A stretch of 64,000 nt of DNA from Glandiceps talaboti (Eukaryota > Hemichordata > Enteropneusta > Spengelidae), in the NCBI RefSeq assembly GCF_964340395.1, contig NC_135566.1, positions 13,004,501 through 13,068,500 of the forward strand, in the 5' to 3' direction. The notes below the pieces were generated by a model. The model saw only the letters and a program-made list of their open reading frames with translations. It searched no databases and was not told the origin of the DNA. Positions 1-55,791 of the stretch are shown one piece after another. How positions within the stretch are numbered: the stretch's first letter is position 1; the number at the start of each line of letters is the position of its first letter. A program made the position numbers and the translations under genes.

Positions 1-41994
<41,994 letters not shown>

Positions 41995-44105
41995 GATAGC
42001 AATGTCTCTCGTTGCTATTGACAACCGACATCTTCGTGATCGAAATTTAACTTTATATCCGACTGCGAAAGATGTATTAATCAAGAAATAATGACTAATG
42101 TATAACCTGTCACTTATAGCTAAGAACGTATTTTCACAACAAATGTGGCTGTCTTTTAGATAGAAAAAATTGGTTTAAAATCAATTTTAGGTATATTGTG
42201 GAATATATTTCTAAACTTATATACATATAGCAAAATGAGTTTTAGCTCTACTATAATCATAAAATTCGTCCTTTCTGACCTAGTCGCCTTTCAGTATTAT
42301 CTCACAAAAAGTATTATGCCAGCAACAATACACAATGCACACATTATCGCACCATACTCGTTATCGATATGTGTTATGTATATGTTTTGTCACAGACAAT
42401 TAAGTTTCTTACTTGTCTATGGTTTTGTATTCTATGTCCATATTTCTTGGTATATAATTATAATATATGAGTATGGTATCGAAATATTCAATTTGATACC
42501 ACTTCTTTTAGCAATGTACTTAAGGTAGAATGTACCGCAGGGACAAATTTTACTTTAAAAAACCCGTATTTTCCAATGAACAATTTATACATTTGTATAT
42601 CACTTTGTACATCGTATTTTTTAAGTTACACAGAATTGTAGACATTCTGAAGTAATGTCAACATAGTTGTTTACAGGCGATCGCATTTACAAAATATCGT
42701 AACAAGAGATGATTTTAGTTTTCATATTTTTGTGTTCAATCAATTTTTTTTAAATCAAAAGACTTAAAAGTGCAAATTAACAATTATGTACAGTTACTAT
42801 ATCATTAACATATAGTCGATCTTCTGAGACGCATAGCAGAAGTCAAGTTCGCTAATATATATATTATTTGGTTTGTCATTACAACAGTTTCAGTAATATT
42901 GTCATCATACAAAATGTAAAAACATATTGACCTGTTAAATATGAATTATTTTGTACAAAAAAGACTAAACTCCCTCATTGACAGAAGCAGCTTTTTATTT
43001 CGGAATACAGAGCATAGTCAGATTACAACCATTTCCCGAGTCTTGCATAACACAACATCTGTATGTACAAATTATATTGGCGAGTGATTCACCTTGGAAC
43101 CAGCAACAGATCCATTCAAATATTTCAGTGATGGCATATCACCAAGATAAATTTCAAATATCAAGCAATTGGGCCTAAACAAAAAACACTTTTGATAGTT
43201 TTAGGTACATTTCTATTAATCAATCTAGTGAAAACAAATTGAATTGTAGGGAATTTAATGACTAGAGTTCAATATCAAACATTTGAAATAATTAATTCCT
43301 TAACACATATAACTGATATGACAACAGTATTCATTTTTTACATCGATATTTGGCAGCATTAAGCCAACATTTGCAAAATTGAAAAACACTAAAATTCTAT
43401 GTTTTTTATCGAAATTGTATATATTGCGATCGACGATCAATATTTTATATGGTTATTGTCATTTTAAATATATTCTGCTTGATATCAAAGATAGTTCCTT
43501 CCTAATTCTGTAGAACAATTCATATATTTACTCAGGGTAACCCATGTAGCATAGCAAAGTTTCATCAGCATTATATTAGCATTACTGATAATTTCAGAAA
43601 CTTCATGTACCGCACATGTCTTTGATACTGCCTTTGGTAACAGTATTTTCTTGTTCAACTCTCAAAGTATTAAATGTTGTAAAAAGTCATGTTATTTTCA
43701 AAAGCTTGACCTAGGACATATCATGCATGTCAGGTTCAATACTTTGTCAACTTTACAGATAAGTATGTCTTTATCTTTTAGTAAGTTTCATCCTACGAAT
43801 TGATTTACCAACATTCTTTCAGCCAATCCTATGCAGTATTAAAACCATAGTTCGTATTATGTGCCATCAGTATATTGGTATTACCACCATATGTATTATT
43901 TCATGTTGCATGTTTTAACGAACAAGTACTTCAATTAGACCAAAACCTCTGATGAATGGGTAGAGGACTACAAATGTTTATGTATAATACAGTGCAACAT
44001 CTAACAAATGATAGTTTTCGAATGTACATAGAATTCCTTGAACTTATACATGTATTCGCTTCGATTTTAGCTGTAAGAAATAAAAGTGCCCTACTATATA
44101 AAGAA
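41995..44105 (+). other. Gene 1 3' untranslated region with poly(A) signal
   Basis: AT-rich non-coding sequence follows the stop. The first canonical AATAAA I find on the + strand is at 44079-44084, which would give a 3' UTR of about 2.1 kb. Open frames here (for example 42,196-42,528) are AT-rich and hydrophobic by composition only. The exact cleavage site is not visible. Confidence 0.55.
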
Positions 44106-44333
44106 ATATTCTCTTGTCTGTAGCATTTTGAATGTTTACTACATATGCATACATATTTTATTTGCCAGAGGTCGAAAAGAAAAGAAAATTGACATCAAGT
44201 AAGGAAATGGGATTAGTTAAGTCAATGCATTTGCATATACTATGGAGACCATCTGGTGGCACTTATAATCAGCCAATCGTGTGTGGCAAGAGAGTTGGTT
44301 AGACACTAAAGGGGAAAATGTTTGACAGTTCAG

Positions 44334-44591
44334 GGTGCTGATCTTCTGAATTTGATCTGTGATAACCTACAACGTTGTGATGTTGGATTCCTATATGGGG
44401 AAGTTCTGGACTCTGTTACTGCTTGTACTCAACTCAACTCAACGTTTGCCAGGACTGTGAATACTACATTGTGTGGAACTGAAATTTGTATTCGTGAACA
44501 ATTGACAGTCTCATCCACGAGTTATGTGTGTTGCAGTGCCAACACAACAGTGTGTCCCCAGTCTGCGCTTCAATACAAGACAAAAGAGACG
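44334..44591 (+). CDS. Isolated Cys-rich candidate exon
   Basis: 258 bp, open in one frame, phase 0-0, bounded by TTGACAGTTCAG (acceptor-like) and ACG|GTATGT (donor-like). It encodes 86 residues with seven Cys, including a vicinal pair (YVCCSANTT), and three N-glycosylation sites. I do not recognise the domain. It lies about 250 bp after gene 1's poly(A) signal and 4.5 kb before the gene 2 start. No partner exon was found, so it may belong to another transcript, be an alternative exon, or be a relic. Confidence 0.4.
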
Positions 44592-45595
44592 GTATGTCGA
44601 ACATTGTGAGTAGTTTTATTTGCCACAACCAGCCATCAGTAATTTTCAAGTGTACTCTAAGTTAAATAGATTAGACCAGTTCAAGTTAAACCTGTGACGT
44701 GGTGTGTGTGTGTGTAAGTCTGTGTGTCTGTGTGTGTCTGTGTGTGCGTCTGTGTATCTGTGTCTGTGCCTGTGTCAGTGAGTTTTCTCATTTCACCAGT
44801 AATTATGGGCCATTCTTCAACTTGTACTTTAGAAAAAAACGGCTTTCGCGACAGCCATGTTAACACAAAATCCAGCCATATGTCAATCCAGTATGCTAAT
44901 TCTCTGCTAAACTGATTTGCATTTAACGTAAACAATTCAATCACCTGGTAGTGTAACATGATAATTCACTACCAACTAATTTACATACAAAATAAACACA
45001 CTGATTTGCATACAACATAACCATTTTTAACCAGATGTAAATCCTAAGTCCAGGTCAACATTATACTTGTCATCACTTTGTGACACAAATGTCCATCATT
45101 ATAAAATTTGACAATTTTGTTAAATGTTTCAAAACAATTACGTAGGAAATGATATCAATATATGTTAATCTCGATATTATTGCCCTTTTCATGTTAACTG
45201 ACTTCAGTTTATTTAATTTATATTCATCACATATCTCACAAACCAATGTGATAAATCGATTATACTCAGCTGACTCGAGAGACTTTTGTCCAGTATGTCG
45301 ACGTACTTTTTGGGCCTATTCCGCGCCCTCTATCGTCAGTGAAAACGAGGTCCAGTGAATAGATGTTGTGAAATGAATTTCGTGTATGGGTCCTTAAAGA
45401 TCAACACGCATACTCAAATCAACCTTACTATGAAGTAAAAGACGACAATATCACTTGGAAAATGAGTATCATGTTATAATAATTCTACACAATGGTAATA
45501 TTTGAATTTCGAAACTAGACTCAGATTAATATGTTTTAAAAACTCGTACAAGTTTTTCGCTTACTACCAAGCTAGAAGATTTGACGGAAGATTTT

Positions 45596-45603
45596 TTTAT
45601 TTT

Positions 45604-45678
<75 letters not shown>

Positions 45679-45681
45679 TTT
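45596..45681 (+). repeat. TTTA tetranucleotide repeat
   Basis: About 85 bp of TTTA in intergenic DNA. Confidence 0.93.
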
Positions 45682-47743
45682 TTTTGCAAATTTTTAATTT
45701 ACTTTCGTTTTTGTACAGTTAGTTTCAACAAAAACTAATCTTGCATTACACTCTCAAATGACTTGTGAAATCATATGTATTCAATTCCAAATTTAGGACT
45801 CTGACAAAACTTGTTGAGAATGCCTCGCTCTTTATGATTTGCCGATACGGTTATATTTCTTCCTCTTTCTCATAACCTGATTAGTGTTAGTTCTTCCCTT
45901 TTTTAAAAGGTCAATGGACTTGCTATACGCATGTCTCGGTGAGGTATTTCTGTTGACAAACACAATACGCACACGTCACGCACGTTGCGATTACTATAAT
46001 AAGGTCTTACTCATCCCAAGTTCCGACTTCCACTTTGAACCTGGGTTATGTGCATGGTATCAAACTATATTTTGAAAAGAAATGCGGCTTTTAGTTCTCA
46101 GTGATAATACATACACATTAAAGCTACACTATCTGCAACTGCAATGCTGTTTTTCAGATTTAAAATGTTTGCGAGATATAACCTAAACAGTATTGCATCA
46201 TATGTGAGTAAACGTGTTGGTTGTATCTATACATGGTATAATATGGTATAATGATTTTTGGGTCCGCACCCTACGATCAGCGCCCTCAACGGTGATCACG
46301 ATTTCACCCTGTTTCAACCTGTTTCAACAGTATGGCTGTCTGATGGAAAATTATACTATTGTTACAGCTGGTGCAATTTTAACATGGCGACCGATTTAAA
46401 ACCAAGCTTTTGCCCAAAATTTAAACTTGTTACTGTACTACTACATAATAATATAATATTGACCACTAATCATCAGATAAGAAATAGGCCAATTGTTAGT
46501 ATTACATCTTTGGTTACCTGATGACAAAATGTCCCCATTGAAGCTAGTGCCGGTTTAAAAAGACATTTCAAATACGTACAACAGCATCTTTCTGCACGTG
46601 CGTTAATATTCTAAATTAGGCATATGACCTCATTAAATGTCATTCATTCTAGAACGTCAGCATTGCATCTGCACTTTTGCATATACGTGGATTTTAATAA
46701 TCTTTATACTGAATAGTTCTTTAAAGTACGTATGTAAAGTCTTGTCTCCCAAGAAGTCCAGTGAGAGCCATCCCTTATGGGTTCAGTGTTAATGCACGAG
46801 GAAACAGGAGTACCCAGGGAAAACCTGAGTTGTTCGGTAGCGTCAAACTGAACGATACTCATCAAGCAACAATCAATATTTCTACTGTAACTATATTTAC
46901 TGGGGTTTTCTACCTGGCGAAGAAAACGTAAACTCCGCAACCATACCGTGTGTCTTTACGGCTGTATGATTTACTGTAGAGTTTCGAAAAAAAAAAGTTT
47001 TACCGTTTAGCTCGGACTCCTTTCTCGTAAATCATTTTACATGTATTGATTCGGGGTATTATAACCGGCACACCTTCATTGACTAACCCAAAGTCCCTAA
47101 CAGACAGGGTGACTTTGACTGGCCTAGATTCTAAATCAGCCAAAGGTACCGACAAGGGTTCGTCTAGATGATACTCCCTGAATACAATGAATATGGAAAA
47201 GTCTACTTAAAGTCGCCAATATTACGTTTGTGAACGCTAAAGAAGTGAGAAAAGTAAACGCACCAATTCAATGTCTATTTCCAGAGATCGTCAAATCACA
47301 CAGTGATAATAAACCTCGGGTCACCTGTGGAGAGTTGAGGTCACGAGAGCCTATTCACCGTATTCAGACATCTGAGTCTTTAGAAATAGATATCAATTAG
47401 CAAAGGTGTGGTTATTCTCCCACAGTACGTCTGCGGATTGTCTACAATACACGCTGACAATTTTATATTATTTACTGAGCTATTTGTGGGTGTGGTGTCA
47501 ACCTAAGACGAGCACATATGGATACGAGGTAATAAAGACGAATTGTAAAATGTCGATGAGATGATATGAAAAGAAGTACATACATGGGTTATTGCAACTT
47601 TTGAGCTTGCCTTTGCGTTGATAATGATACAATATAACACACACAAGCAAACATACAAACGCACTAACAAACAAACAAATATAGACACAGGCACACACGC
47701 ATGCACACACACATACACACGCACGCACGCGCACACACACATG

Positions 47744-47865
47744 CATGCATGCATACATACATACATACATACATACATACATACATACATACATACATAC
47801 ATACATACATACATACATACATACATACGTACATACGTACGTACATGCATACATGCATACATACA

Positions 47866-47897
<32 letters not shown>

Positions 47898-48153
47898 CAC
47901 ATACATACATACATACATACATACATACATACATACATACATACATACATACATACATACGTACGTACATACGTACGTACATGCATGCATACATACATAC
48001 ATACATACATACATATACACATACATACATACATACATACATACATACATACATACATACATACATACATACATACATACATACATACATACGTACATAC
48101 ATACATACATACATACGTACATACGTACGTACATGCATACATGCATACATACA

Positions 48154-48185
<32 letters not shown>

Positions 48186-48418
48186 CACATACATACATAC
48201 ATACATACATACATACATACATACATACATACATACATACATACATACATACATACATACATACATACGTACGTACATACGTACGTACATGCATGCATAC
48301 ATACATACATACATACATACATATACACATACATACATACATACATACATACATACATACATACATACATACATACATACATACATACATACATACATAC
48401 ATACATACATACATACAT
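47744..48418 (+). repeat. ATAC microsatellite with higher-order structure
   Basis: About 675 bp of ATAC repeats interrupted in a regular way by GTAC/GCAT clusters (near 47828, 47960, 48116 and 48268) and ATATACAC blocks (near 47893, 48013, 48181 and 48321). An AC-rich flank precedes it from about 47,638. Confidence 0.95.
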
Positions 48419-48459
48419 TACATAAACACACAATGTTTATCATATTTATCATAATGTTT

Positions 48460-48461
<2 letters not shown>

Positions 48462-48491
<30 letters not shown>

Positions 48492-48564
48492 TGTATGTAT
48501 GTATGTATGTATGTATGTATGTGTATATGTATGTATGCTTATGTATGTGCGTACATGCGTGTCT

Positions 48565-48614
<50 letters not shown>
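48462..48614 (+). repeat. GTAT and GACA microsatellites
   Basis: GTAT repeats (48,462 to about 48,530) are the reverse complement of the ATAC array about 45 bp upstream, so the two can pair as a large hairpin. A GACA tract follows (48,568-48,614). Confidence 0.92.
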
Positions 48615-49143
48615 GCTTGATCCTACAACAAGTCTTTAACCAAACAATTCTACACACAAATATACGGACAAACAAATAGATAAAGTAACAACAGGTATTA
48701 TGTTGCAGTACAAACTCCAAAACAGTTAGTTATCTTGCATGTCATTGACGACTACTATACACGTTTGCTAGTCATAAAAACGCGATAAAACCCCTAAGAA
48801 ATTCCCAATCTCTGCCAGTCGATGTATTCTATTATAACCAAACTTGTTTCATATAATTTACAAAAAGTATTTATGTTCTGAATCCCACACAATAACGTAG
48901 AGTGGGTCGCACACATTATTCCTCTCTCGCTCGCCTTTGTGAGTTAATCACACCTCAAGGCAAAATGGTATAGTCCAAACTTAACTTCACAAACTTTACT
49001 GAGATGTGTAACATCACTTGACGATACGTTCTAGTTTCCTGCCGCCTTTGAAACAATTAATCTTGGATTTCGGATGGTACACATTTGATATTTTACTAGA
49101 TAGAGAGGTCAAATTGTATCCTGGTAGAACGTCGCCACCTGGT

Positions 49144-49204
49144 ATGGCGTCCCGTGGGATATTTCTCCTACTATTTCTAAGTACGGTAGCCATAAAATCG
49201 TCTG
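49144..49204 (+). CDS. Gene 2, signal-peptide exon
   Basis: A 61-bp coding part, phase 1 out, encoding about 20 residues: a short basic start, a Leu/Phe-rich core and a small-residue end (IKSSG). The donor is TCTG|GTAAGT. A phase-1 intron straight after the signal peptide is typical of secreted modular proteins. Confidence 0.82.
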
Positions 49205-52200
49205 GTAAGTCATTTTCATTTCATTTTTTCTTCATTTAAAAGTCCAATAAGTTGTACTGTTCTATATACTTTGATGTCACTAAGGCCGTTTAGTAATCAT
49301 TGAATTTAACACATTTCTTACCACTAGTACTACACAATGCAAGTCTTAGATCAAACATGGTATTGACAATGTATTCAAAGTTAAAGCTGGGTGTTTTCAC
49401 GTTTTCGTTTGCATTGTTTGCATTATAGACGAAATACTACACAGAACATCTTCTGTGTATAACTGACAACGAAGCGTTTATGAAAAAAAGCTGTAGCACT
49501 TTGAGGACGACTGATTTATTATATATAGAAATAAAAGTCAGGTCGTTATCACCGTTAGTGTACCCAGCAGCACATCACTAAAACAGTAGAATACGCGTAC
49601 AATAGAAAAAAGTATGACATAATTCTGCAAACAGTTGAAATCACACAAAAAAATTACTTTAGACTGTAAAAACTTTGAAAGAGAGAATAGTTGTTGTTCT
49701 ATTACTTCATACTTCACAAATTACCCACTTGAAGGCGTAATATTATTTGGAGATTCGGAACAGTCGCCTAGGTAATTGAAGCTGGAGTACTGTTTGACGG
49801 GCGTGGTGTTCTTAGTTCACCTCTACAGCTGAGATTGAAAGCCTCGAGGCCACCCGGGTCACCAAAATGAATACGTTGACCCAACCCGCTAACAAGACTC
49901 GCATTCATGTCAAGATTTCCATTGTGCAATTTGTATTATATCCTTTGATAGAAATGTTCTCTTCTAAACTGGGCGACGTTTTTTAAACAGACTGTGAATC
50001 TAGGTAATGACGTTTTAAAATATATCGTCAACGGTAGAATTTCATGCTGTTTCGTTGTCCGGCGTTTCTAAAGTTGTTACCTGGATTTTGAGCTTTATAT
50101 GTCAGCTACTCTGATACCTATGACGTCATAGAAATGATATTAAGTTTGCACCGTATCGGGTATAATTAGTCTAAATATTTTATTTGAAAAAAAAATGAAT
50201 TGATTTGGCCCAGTCGTCTAAATAGTGTCAACATGACTTCTTGAAAATAAAACCGTTTATCTTATTACAAAATTCTACCGCCGCGGTACCGCGGTTTAAG
50301 ACTTCCCAACTCTATGATGCAGATCTGGCCATCACAGTCGAATTTGAATTTGCAAGTCGCAAGTTCGACTCTCGCCGCTGCCAGTGTTTCTTAATAGTCT
50401 TTGGGCTGGATTGGAACCATCATTTTGACCCGGTCAACCAAGTTGTATATATTGGAACCTGGCATGGTAGAATATAGGTTGTAATTGAATGTAAATGATT
50501 CAATCCTACGCGCTTCTCATTGAGGCTGCAATGGATTGCGCATGCTCCCCAGGTAGTTGAGAAAGTATAACGAAGTGTTGTGGTGTTATGGGTCCATGCC
50601 AGGGGCAATAATTATATATTTTAGCACAGTGTCAAAAAGTGTTATAAAATAATACTTCTATTGTGTGTATTTCATTATTGATATGCATAAATGACAGATA
50701 TCTTGAAGGAAAGCTGTATTTCAAATATTTTCCACAGTTTTAAGGTTTCCACTGACAATCGAACTGTTATTTATAGTGGCATATTTACGGGGTTATAGCA
50801 TTACAAAATCTAATGTAGCAGTATTCTGTTCTACATCCACCGAGTCATTAAGAATGAACATACCGCTTTATAAAACAGTTATTTTTTCTTCATTTTTTAA
50901 TAGAATTTTCCCCACGATCAGTAATGGAGGTTTTCGTTTATTATAGTTTTAAAACAATATTGCACCTAGAAATGACATGAATACAAATTTTCAACTAACC
51001 TTTGAATTACCGACTTGCTCACAAATGGCGAACTATCAATGGCATATTTTCTTAGATTTTTTAACGATATTTTGACAAGTTTGCGGTTACCATTTTGCTT
51101 TCTTTGAAATAAATATTTTCGAATACAATTTTTTACACCATTATCAGGTGTTCAAGAACATGTGGTAGTCTGCCAAGCATTTGAATATACAAAAAATACA
51201 CAATGCGATAACTGTATGTGTGTCTCAGAAAAGTTACTAGTGGGGTTTATTCATAACGTATATATTGCATATACTTATTCTCAGTATGTGGGCACTGTAT
51301 TGTACAATGAAATAAAATCACGACCATAGCTTGCACTGTAGGTTAGTATTGGGGTTTGTCAGACGAATTCCGAAAATACCACTCGCATAACAACTTTACG
51401 CCCGATCAACCAGTTGAAATAAACTCTTTACAAGTTATGCATTTGTTGTCATTAACAATCAGCAGCGTGTTTTCCCTAATCACGCCTAGTACATAATGTG
51501 TGTACTATTATTTATTCTTCATTTTAAAACTCGCACCTTTTACGTACACACAGACTCAACCCAGTTATGTAATTTGAAAGTGTTTTCCTTACTACACTTT
51601 AAAAATAGCTTTATTTTTACTTCACATCATTGATTCGAGGGGTTTCATACTATCTTTCAAATCTACTGTAGAAAACGATGCCAACACATACTGAAACAAG
51701 TGAAAGAACACAAACACACAAACAAACAAACAAACAAACAAACAAACAAACAAACAAACAAACAAACAAACAAACAAAACTGTATCACCATTCACACAAC
51801 AATTACTTGAGCTATACGGTCGAATGACAATTTTTTTTGAAACCCGTTATTTGTCAATGAACCTATTCAAACACCCGACATGTCATGATTTTATTTCTAC
51901 AATCCCGTGATAGCGGATGTCTCATTTGACAAATTAAACATATTTCATCAACTCATCAACACTCGTCATAGTCAATATAATATCATTATCTTTACTCACA
52001 AATGTCATTCAATTTTTCTCCTGATAAGGTTGTAAAACTAAACTGTCACAGTCAAATGATTTTTCCTTTTTGCCTCTGTAACTACAATATGTATGTAACT
52101 TTGTTCACTACGAGTATTGAATATTTCCTTTCGTATAAGCTCGATGATATTTCAACGTGATTTCCTACCAGAAATTACACATTTTGTTCAGTGGGTGGTC

Positions 52201-55200
52201 GTACATGACATAGTTCTTGGAGAGGGCATTCAAGGTCAAGTAAAAGTTTGGCTGTAGTACAACTTGACATTCCGAATCAGACTATTTTAATGCCACGAAG
52301 TCGTTAAGAGGTAAAAATGATAAAATAAATCCATTCGTTAAAATCCTAATAATGATAATATTTGGTATTAAGTATTAGTTTTCATAATGAAAAAGTTAAA
52401 CAGAATTCATTACAATGTGTATAGATGCCAATTCTAATACAAACAGACGCAAACTAAAATTATAACCAAACCTTTAAACTTAAACCAACTCGCTACATCC
52501 ATATTGCTACCTAGAGATGTCGTAAGACCGATCCAAAGATGGCCTTGTACAGTGACAACCGGAAGTTGCTATGGCAACGAGAGTTGGCATAGACTATATA
52601 AACTGACCCCGCCTATCATTGAGTTGGCTCAACTGCGTATTTTACTATAGTGTGTTGAGAACAAACGGACAAACAATAAGTAGAAAGAACTAGATCTGCA
52701 GAAAGGTGTGCCGATGATTACTTTAAATGGAACGTTCAATTGAAAGCAATACCGAGTTTTCCGATCAACTTCGAGGCCTGTATGTAAGCGGCCAACTCTA
52801 CGACCTGCTATTTTTCCAGGCATTGTAATATCAGACTCGTTGTTTAAGAACTGCAGCATTATCGAAATATAGGCCAATCAATTGAGGATTTGTACAACCA
52901 TGGTTTGAGCACAGGGGCTTTGAAGTTACGATATTTGTTTAAAAATAATTGTTTTTTGTTTAATTTCATTCTTTACAAAAATCGTTTACTGTTTTATTCT
53001 TTTCTCCTTCTTTTTTGTTTGCTCTTTAAAAATATATTTTCCCTGCAAGGTGGCATGTAAGGTAGTCACAGTAAAGGTACTATTAAAACTAGCAAAATAA
53101 GACGTTAGAAATTGATTTAGAAAAAAATCACACAAGCTTTTCAAATCATTACTTTATTACACCTTGTAGGGAAAAGATATTTTTAAAACCAAAAAAGAAG
53201 TAAACAATACACAAAAACAAAATTTTTAAAACAAGCCCCTGTGGTTTGAGCAAACAGATCAATGGAAAGTTCTATCCCCTATTATCCGAAAGTGCGGCTA
53301 CAAATGCGTCATCAACCGTATTGCCTAACAAAGTGTTGTTCAAATTAAAGTAATCAATGTTGTTTTCTATTACACAAATTTCATAACATTTAATTCCCCC
53401 TTTTAAAACATAGTTATAAATTGAGAATTACAATTATTTTTTTATTTTTTTCTCACTATTTTTCTGGATTAGATATTTTAATAGCCAAAATGTCTCATTA
53501 ATTCAAGTTCTAATTCTGGTTCTCACAAATTAAAAAAAAATGTTTCCGATATAAGGTCTAATAACAGTATGGTTCCGGTTACCCGACCCCACCTAGGTTT
53601 TCACTGCCGTCTCTAAACATTTTTTTTTACGTATTCGAGAATAAAAAAATAAGATCGCGAAAATTGTGAAGTCTCGCGAGAAATAGTGGACGGGGAAACT
53701 GACATCAAATTAAACAGATAATATGACACTGTTCTTCCAGTCTGTACTGGCTGTACGTCTGATGAGAAAAAAACAGTAATACGGAGACCATATGGAAAAC
53801 AACGAAAAATATAAATACCTGAACTAGACACTCACACATGAAAAATAAAACAAATAAAATTAGGCCTGACCTGCCTGACCCTAGTTTAAACCGCCGACGC
53901 TAAACATTAAAAAACAAACATTTAAAACAAATAAATATAAGAAACGATTTGTCTTCGTGACCTTCATGCACGTTTGTTTTATTTCATAAGTAATGCATGT
54001 ACATATTTTATCAAACTATCAAAAATGGGTATTCGGACTGATTGGCATTTTGTTTGATCTTGTGTAGATATTGTTCAAAAATAAAAACAATTAAAAAGAT
54101 AAAAATAAAATAAAATAAAATCCTGACCCACATATCCTATTTTCTAAGGCCGTGTTATCGGATCGGAAACACACAATTATTTTTTTTGTCGCCTTATCAA
54201 TTTCAATATATCGTCTATGTTTTTTTCAGTCTCTGTTACGCAATCAAAAACTTACCAAAATTTGTCCAAACCATCAGTCACCTTGGAGGCTGACTGGTCA
54301 CGTAGTCGGTCACTATTGAAGATAAGTAACACGTATTTCACCTTTTAAACTAAAATAATCAATCGATCGATCAGTCGGTCGGTCATTCGGTCAATCAATT
54401 ACTTAATTACTCAGTCAGTCAGTCAGTCAGTCAGTCAGTCAGTCAGTCAGTCAGTTAGTTAGTCGGTCGGTCGATCGATCGATAAAAGATCGATCTGTCA
54501 ATTATAACACAACACAACTTGACATACCTTACCATAATCAAACGACACACTCTAAGTCTATATACGTAACAATTTTAAAACATCAGCAACTGGGTCGGCC
54601 AAAGTTTAGTCTAAAATATAGTTCACTTCGTACCTCGTAATGAAATAAACGTCTAGAAATAGTCATTCCAATCAATAGAATTCCAATATTGGGAATTAAT
54701 TTGTTTTTCGAAATCTTCTTTGCAACATAATTTTAACCACTTTTAATATCTCTTCATTCAAAGTATCTGTTGTTTGTTTGGTTGAAGCCGAAAATGACCG
54801 TGCCTTCAAAAACATTAACTTGAACTTGTACAGGCGTATATTGTATTAAACACATATGGTGTTTTGTATCTTGGAGCACTGAACGTATTAATACAGAGTA
54901 AATTGTTATAGTATCTTATTATTATATTCATTAGACAAATGTTCTGGTTTTTGTTACACTTGGGTTTTTTTCTATTTAATCTCCTGCATGGACGTAAAGT
55001 TGAAATGTAATTGTACCGCCTTAGGTGTAACCAATCTTACTGCTGACGTCGCTTTTTATTTAAATGCCAACACCCTTTATTCATACATACGTCTTTCATA
55101 ACATTTAGGGTTAGGGCTGTCAATTTGTTTAGTCAAGGTGTGTACTATGCTACAATTTCTACAGACTAGATGGGCGCAATTTTTTTAACAAACAAAATAT

Positions 55201-55395
55201 TATTTTCATAGATACGGGCATGTTATACTTCACGATTTCCAAGCTAGTGTAAATGCTTAGTCATGTATGTATGTATGTATGTATGTATGTATGTATGTAT
55301 GTATGTATGTATGTATGTATGTATATGTACGTACGTATGTATGTATGTATGTATGTATGTATGTATGCATGTATGCATGTATGCATGTATGTATG

Positions 55396-55426
<31 letters not shown>

Positions 55427-55759
55427 GATAATGTATGTATGTATGTATGTATGTATGTATGTATGTATGTATGTATGTATGTATGTATGTATGTATGTAT
55501 GTATGCATGCGTGTGTGTGTGGGTGTGTGCGTGCGTGCGTGCGTGCATGTATGTATGTATGTACGTACGACGTACGTACGTGTGTATGTATGTATGTATG
55601 TATGTATGTATGTATGTATGTATGTATGTATGTATGTATGTATGTATGCATGTCTGTGTGTGTGCGTGCGTGCGTGCGTGCGTGCATGTATGTATGTACG
55701 TACGACGTACGTACGTACGTGTGTGTGTGTATGTATGTATATATGTATGTATGTGTGTG

Positions 55760-55791
<32 letters not shown>

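Larger units (their letters stand above)
44592..49143 (+). other. Intergenic region between gene 1 and gene 2
   Basis: No gene is recognised. It contains a TG repeat (44,702-44,780), a TTTA repeat (45,596-45,681), the large ATAC array (47.74-48.42 kb), a GTAT and a GACA tract, and the probable promoter and 5' UTR of gene 2 just before 49,144. A weak upstream ATG at 49,003 opens only a five-codon frame. Confidence 0.55.

Noticed and set aside
42196-42528. 110-codon hydrophobic open frame after the gene 1 stop
   Set aside because: AT-rich sequence gives Ile/Tyr/Phe/Leu by composition; no homology or splice context. Treated as 3' UTR.
46790-46835. GCACGAGGAAACAGGAGTAC region resembles a motif I recall from dispersed repeats in many animals
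   Set aside because: The match is short and from memory only; no element ends are visible.
47498-48720. Long open frames of repeated Tyr-Ile-His-Thr or Met-Tyr-Val-Cys residues on both strands, several hundred codons
   Set aside because: They are translations of the ATAC/GTAT microsatellite; a 4-bp repeat without stops is open in all frames. The same applies to 55,244-56,071, 41,324-41,596, 27,392-27,692 and 60,290-60,644.
53560-54180. Weakly similar words around GACCC(Y)A and TTTCCGAT at 53.56, 53.87 and 54.12 kb, possible old element
   Set aside because: Too diverged; inverted and direct matches conflict, and no target duplication was found.
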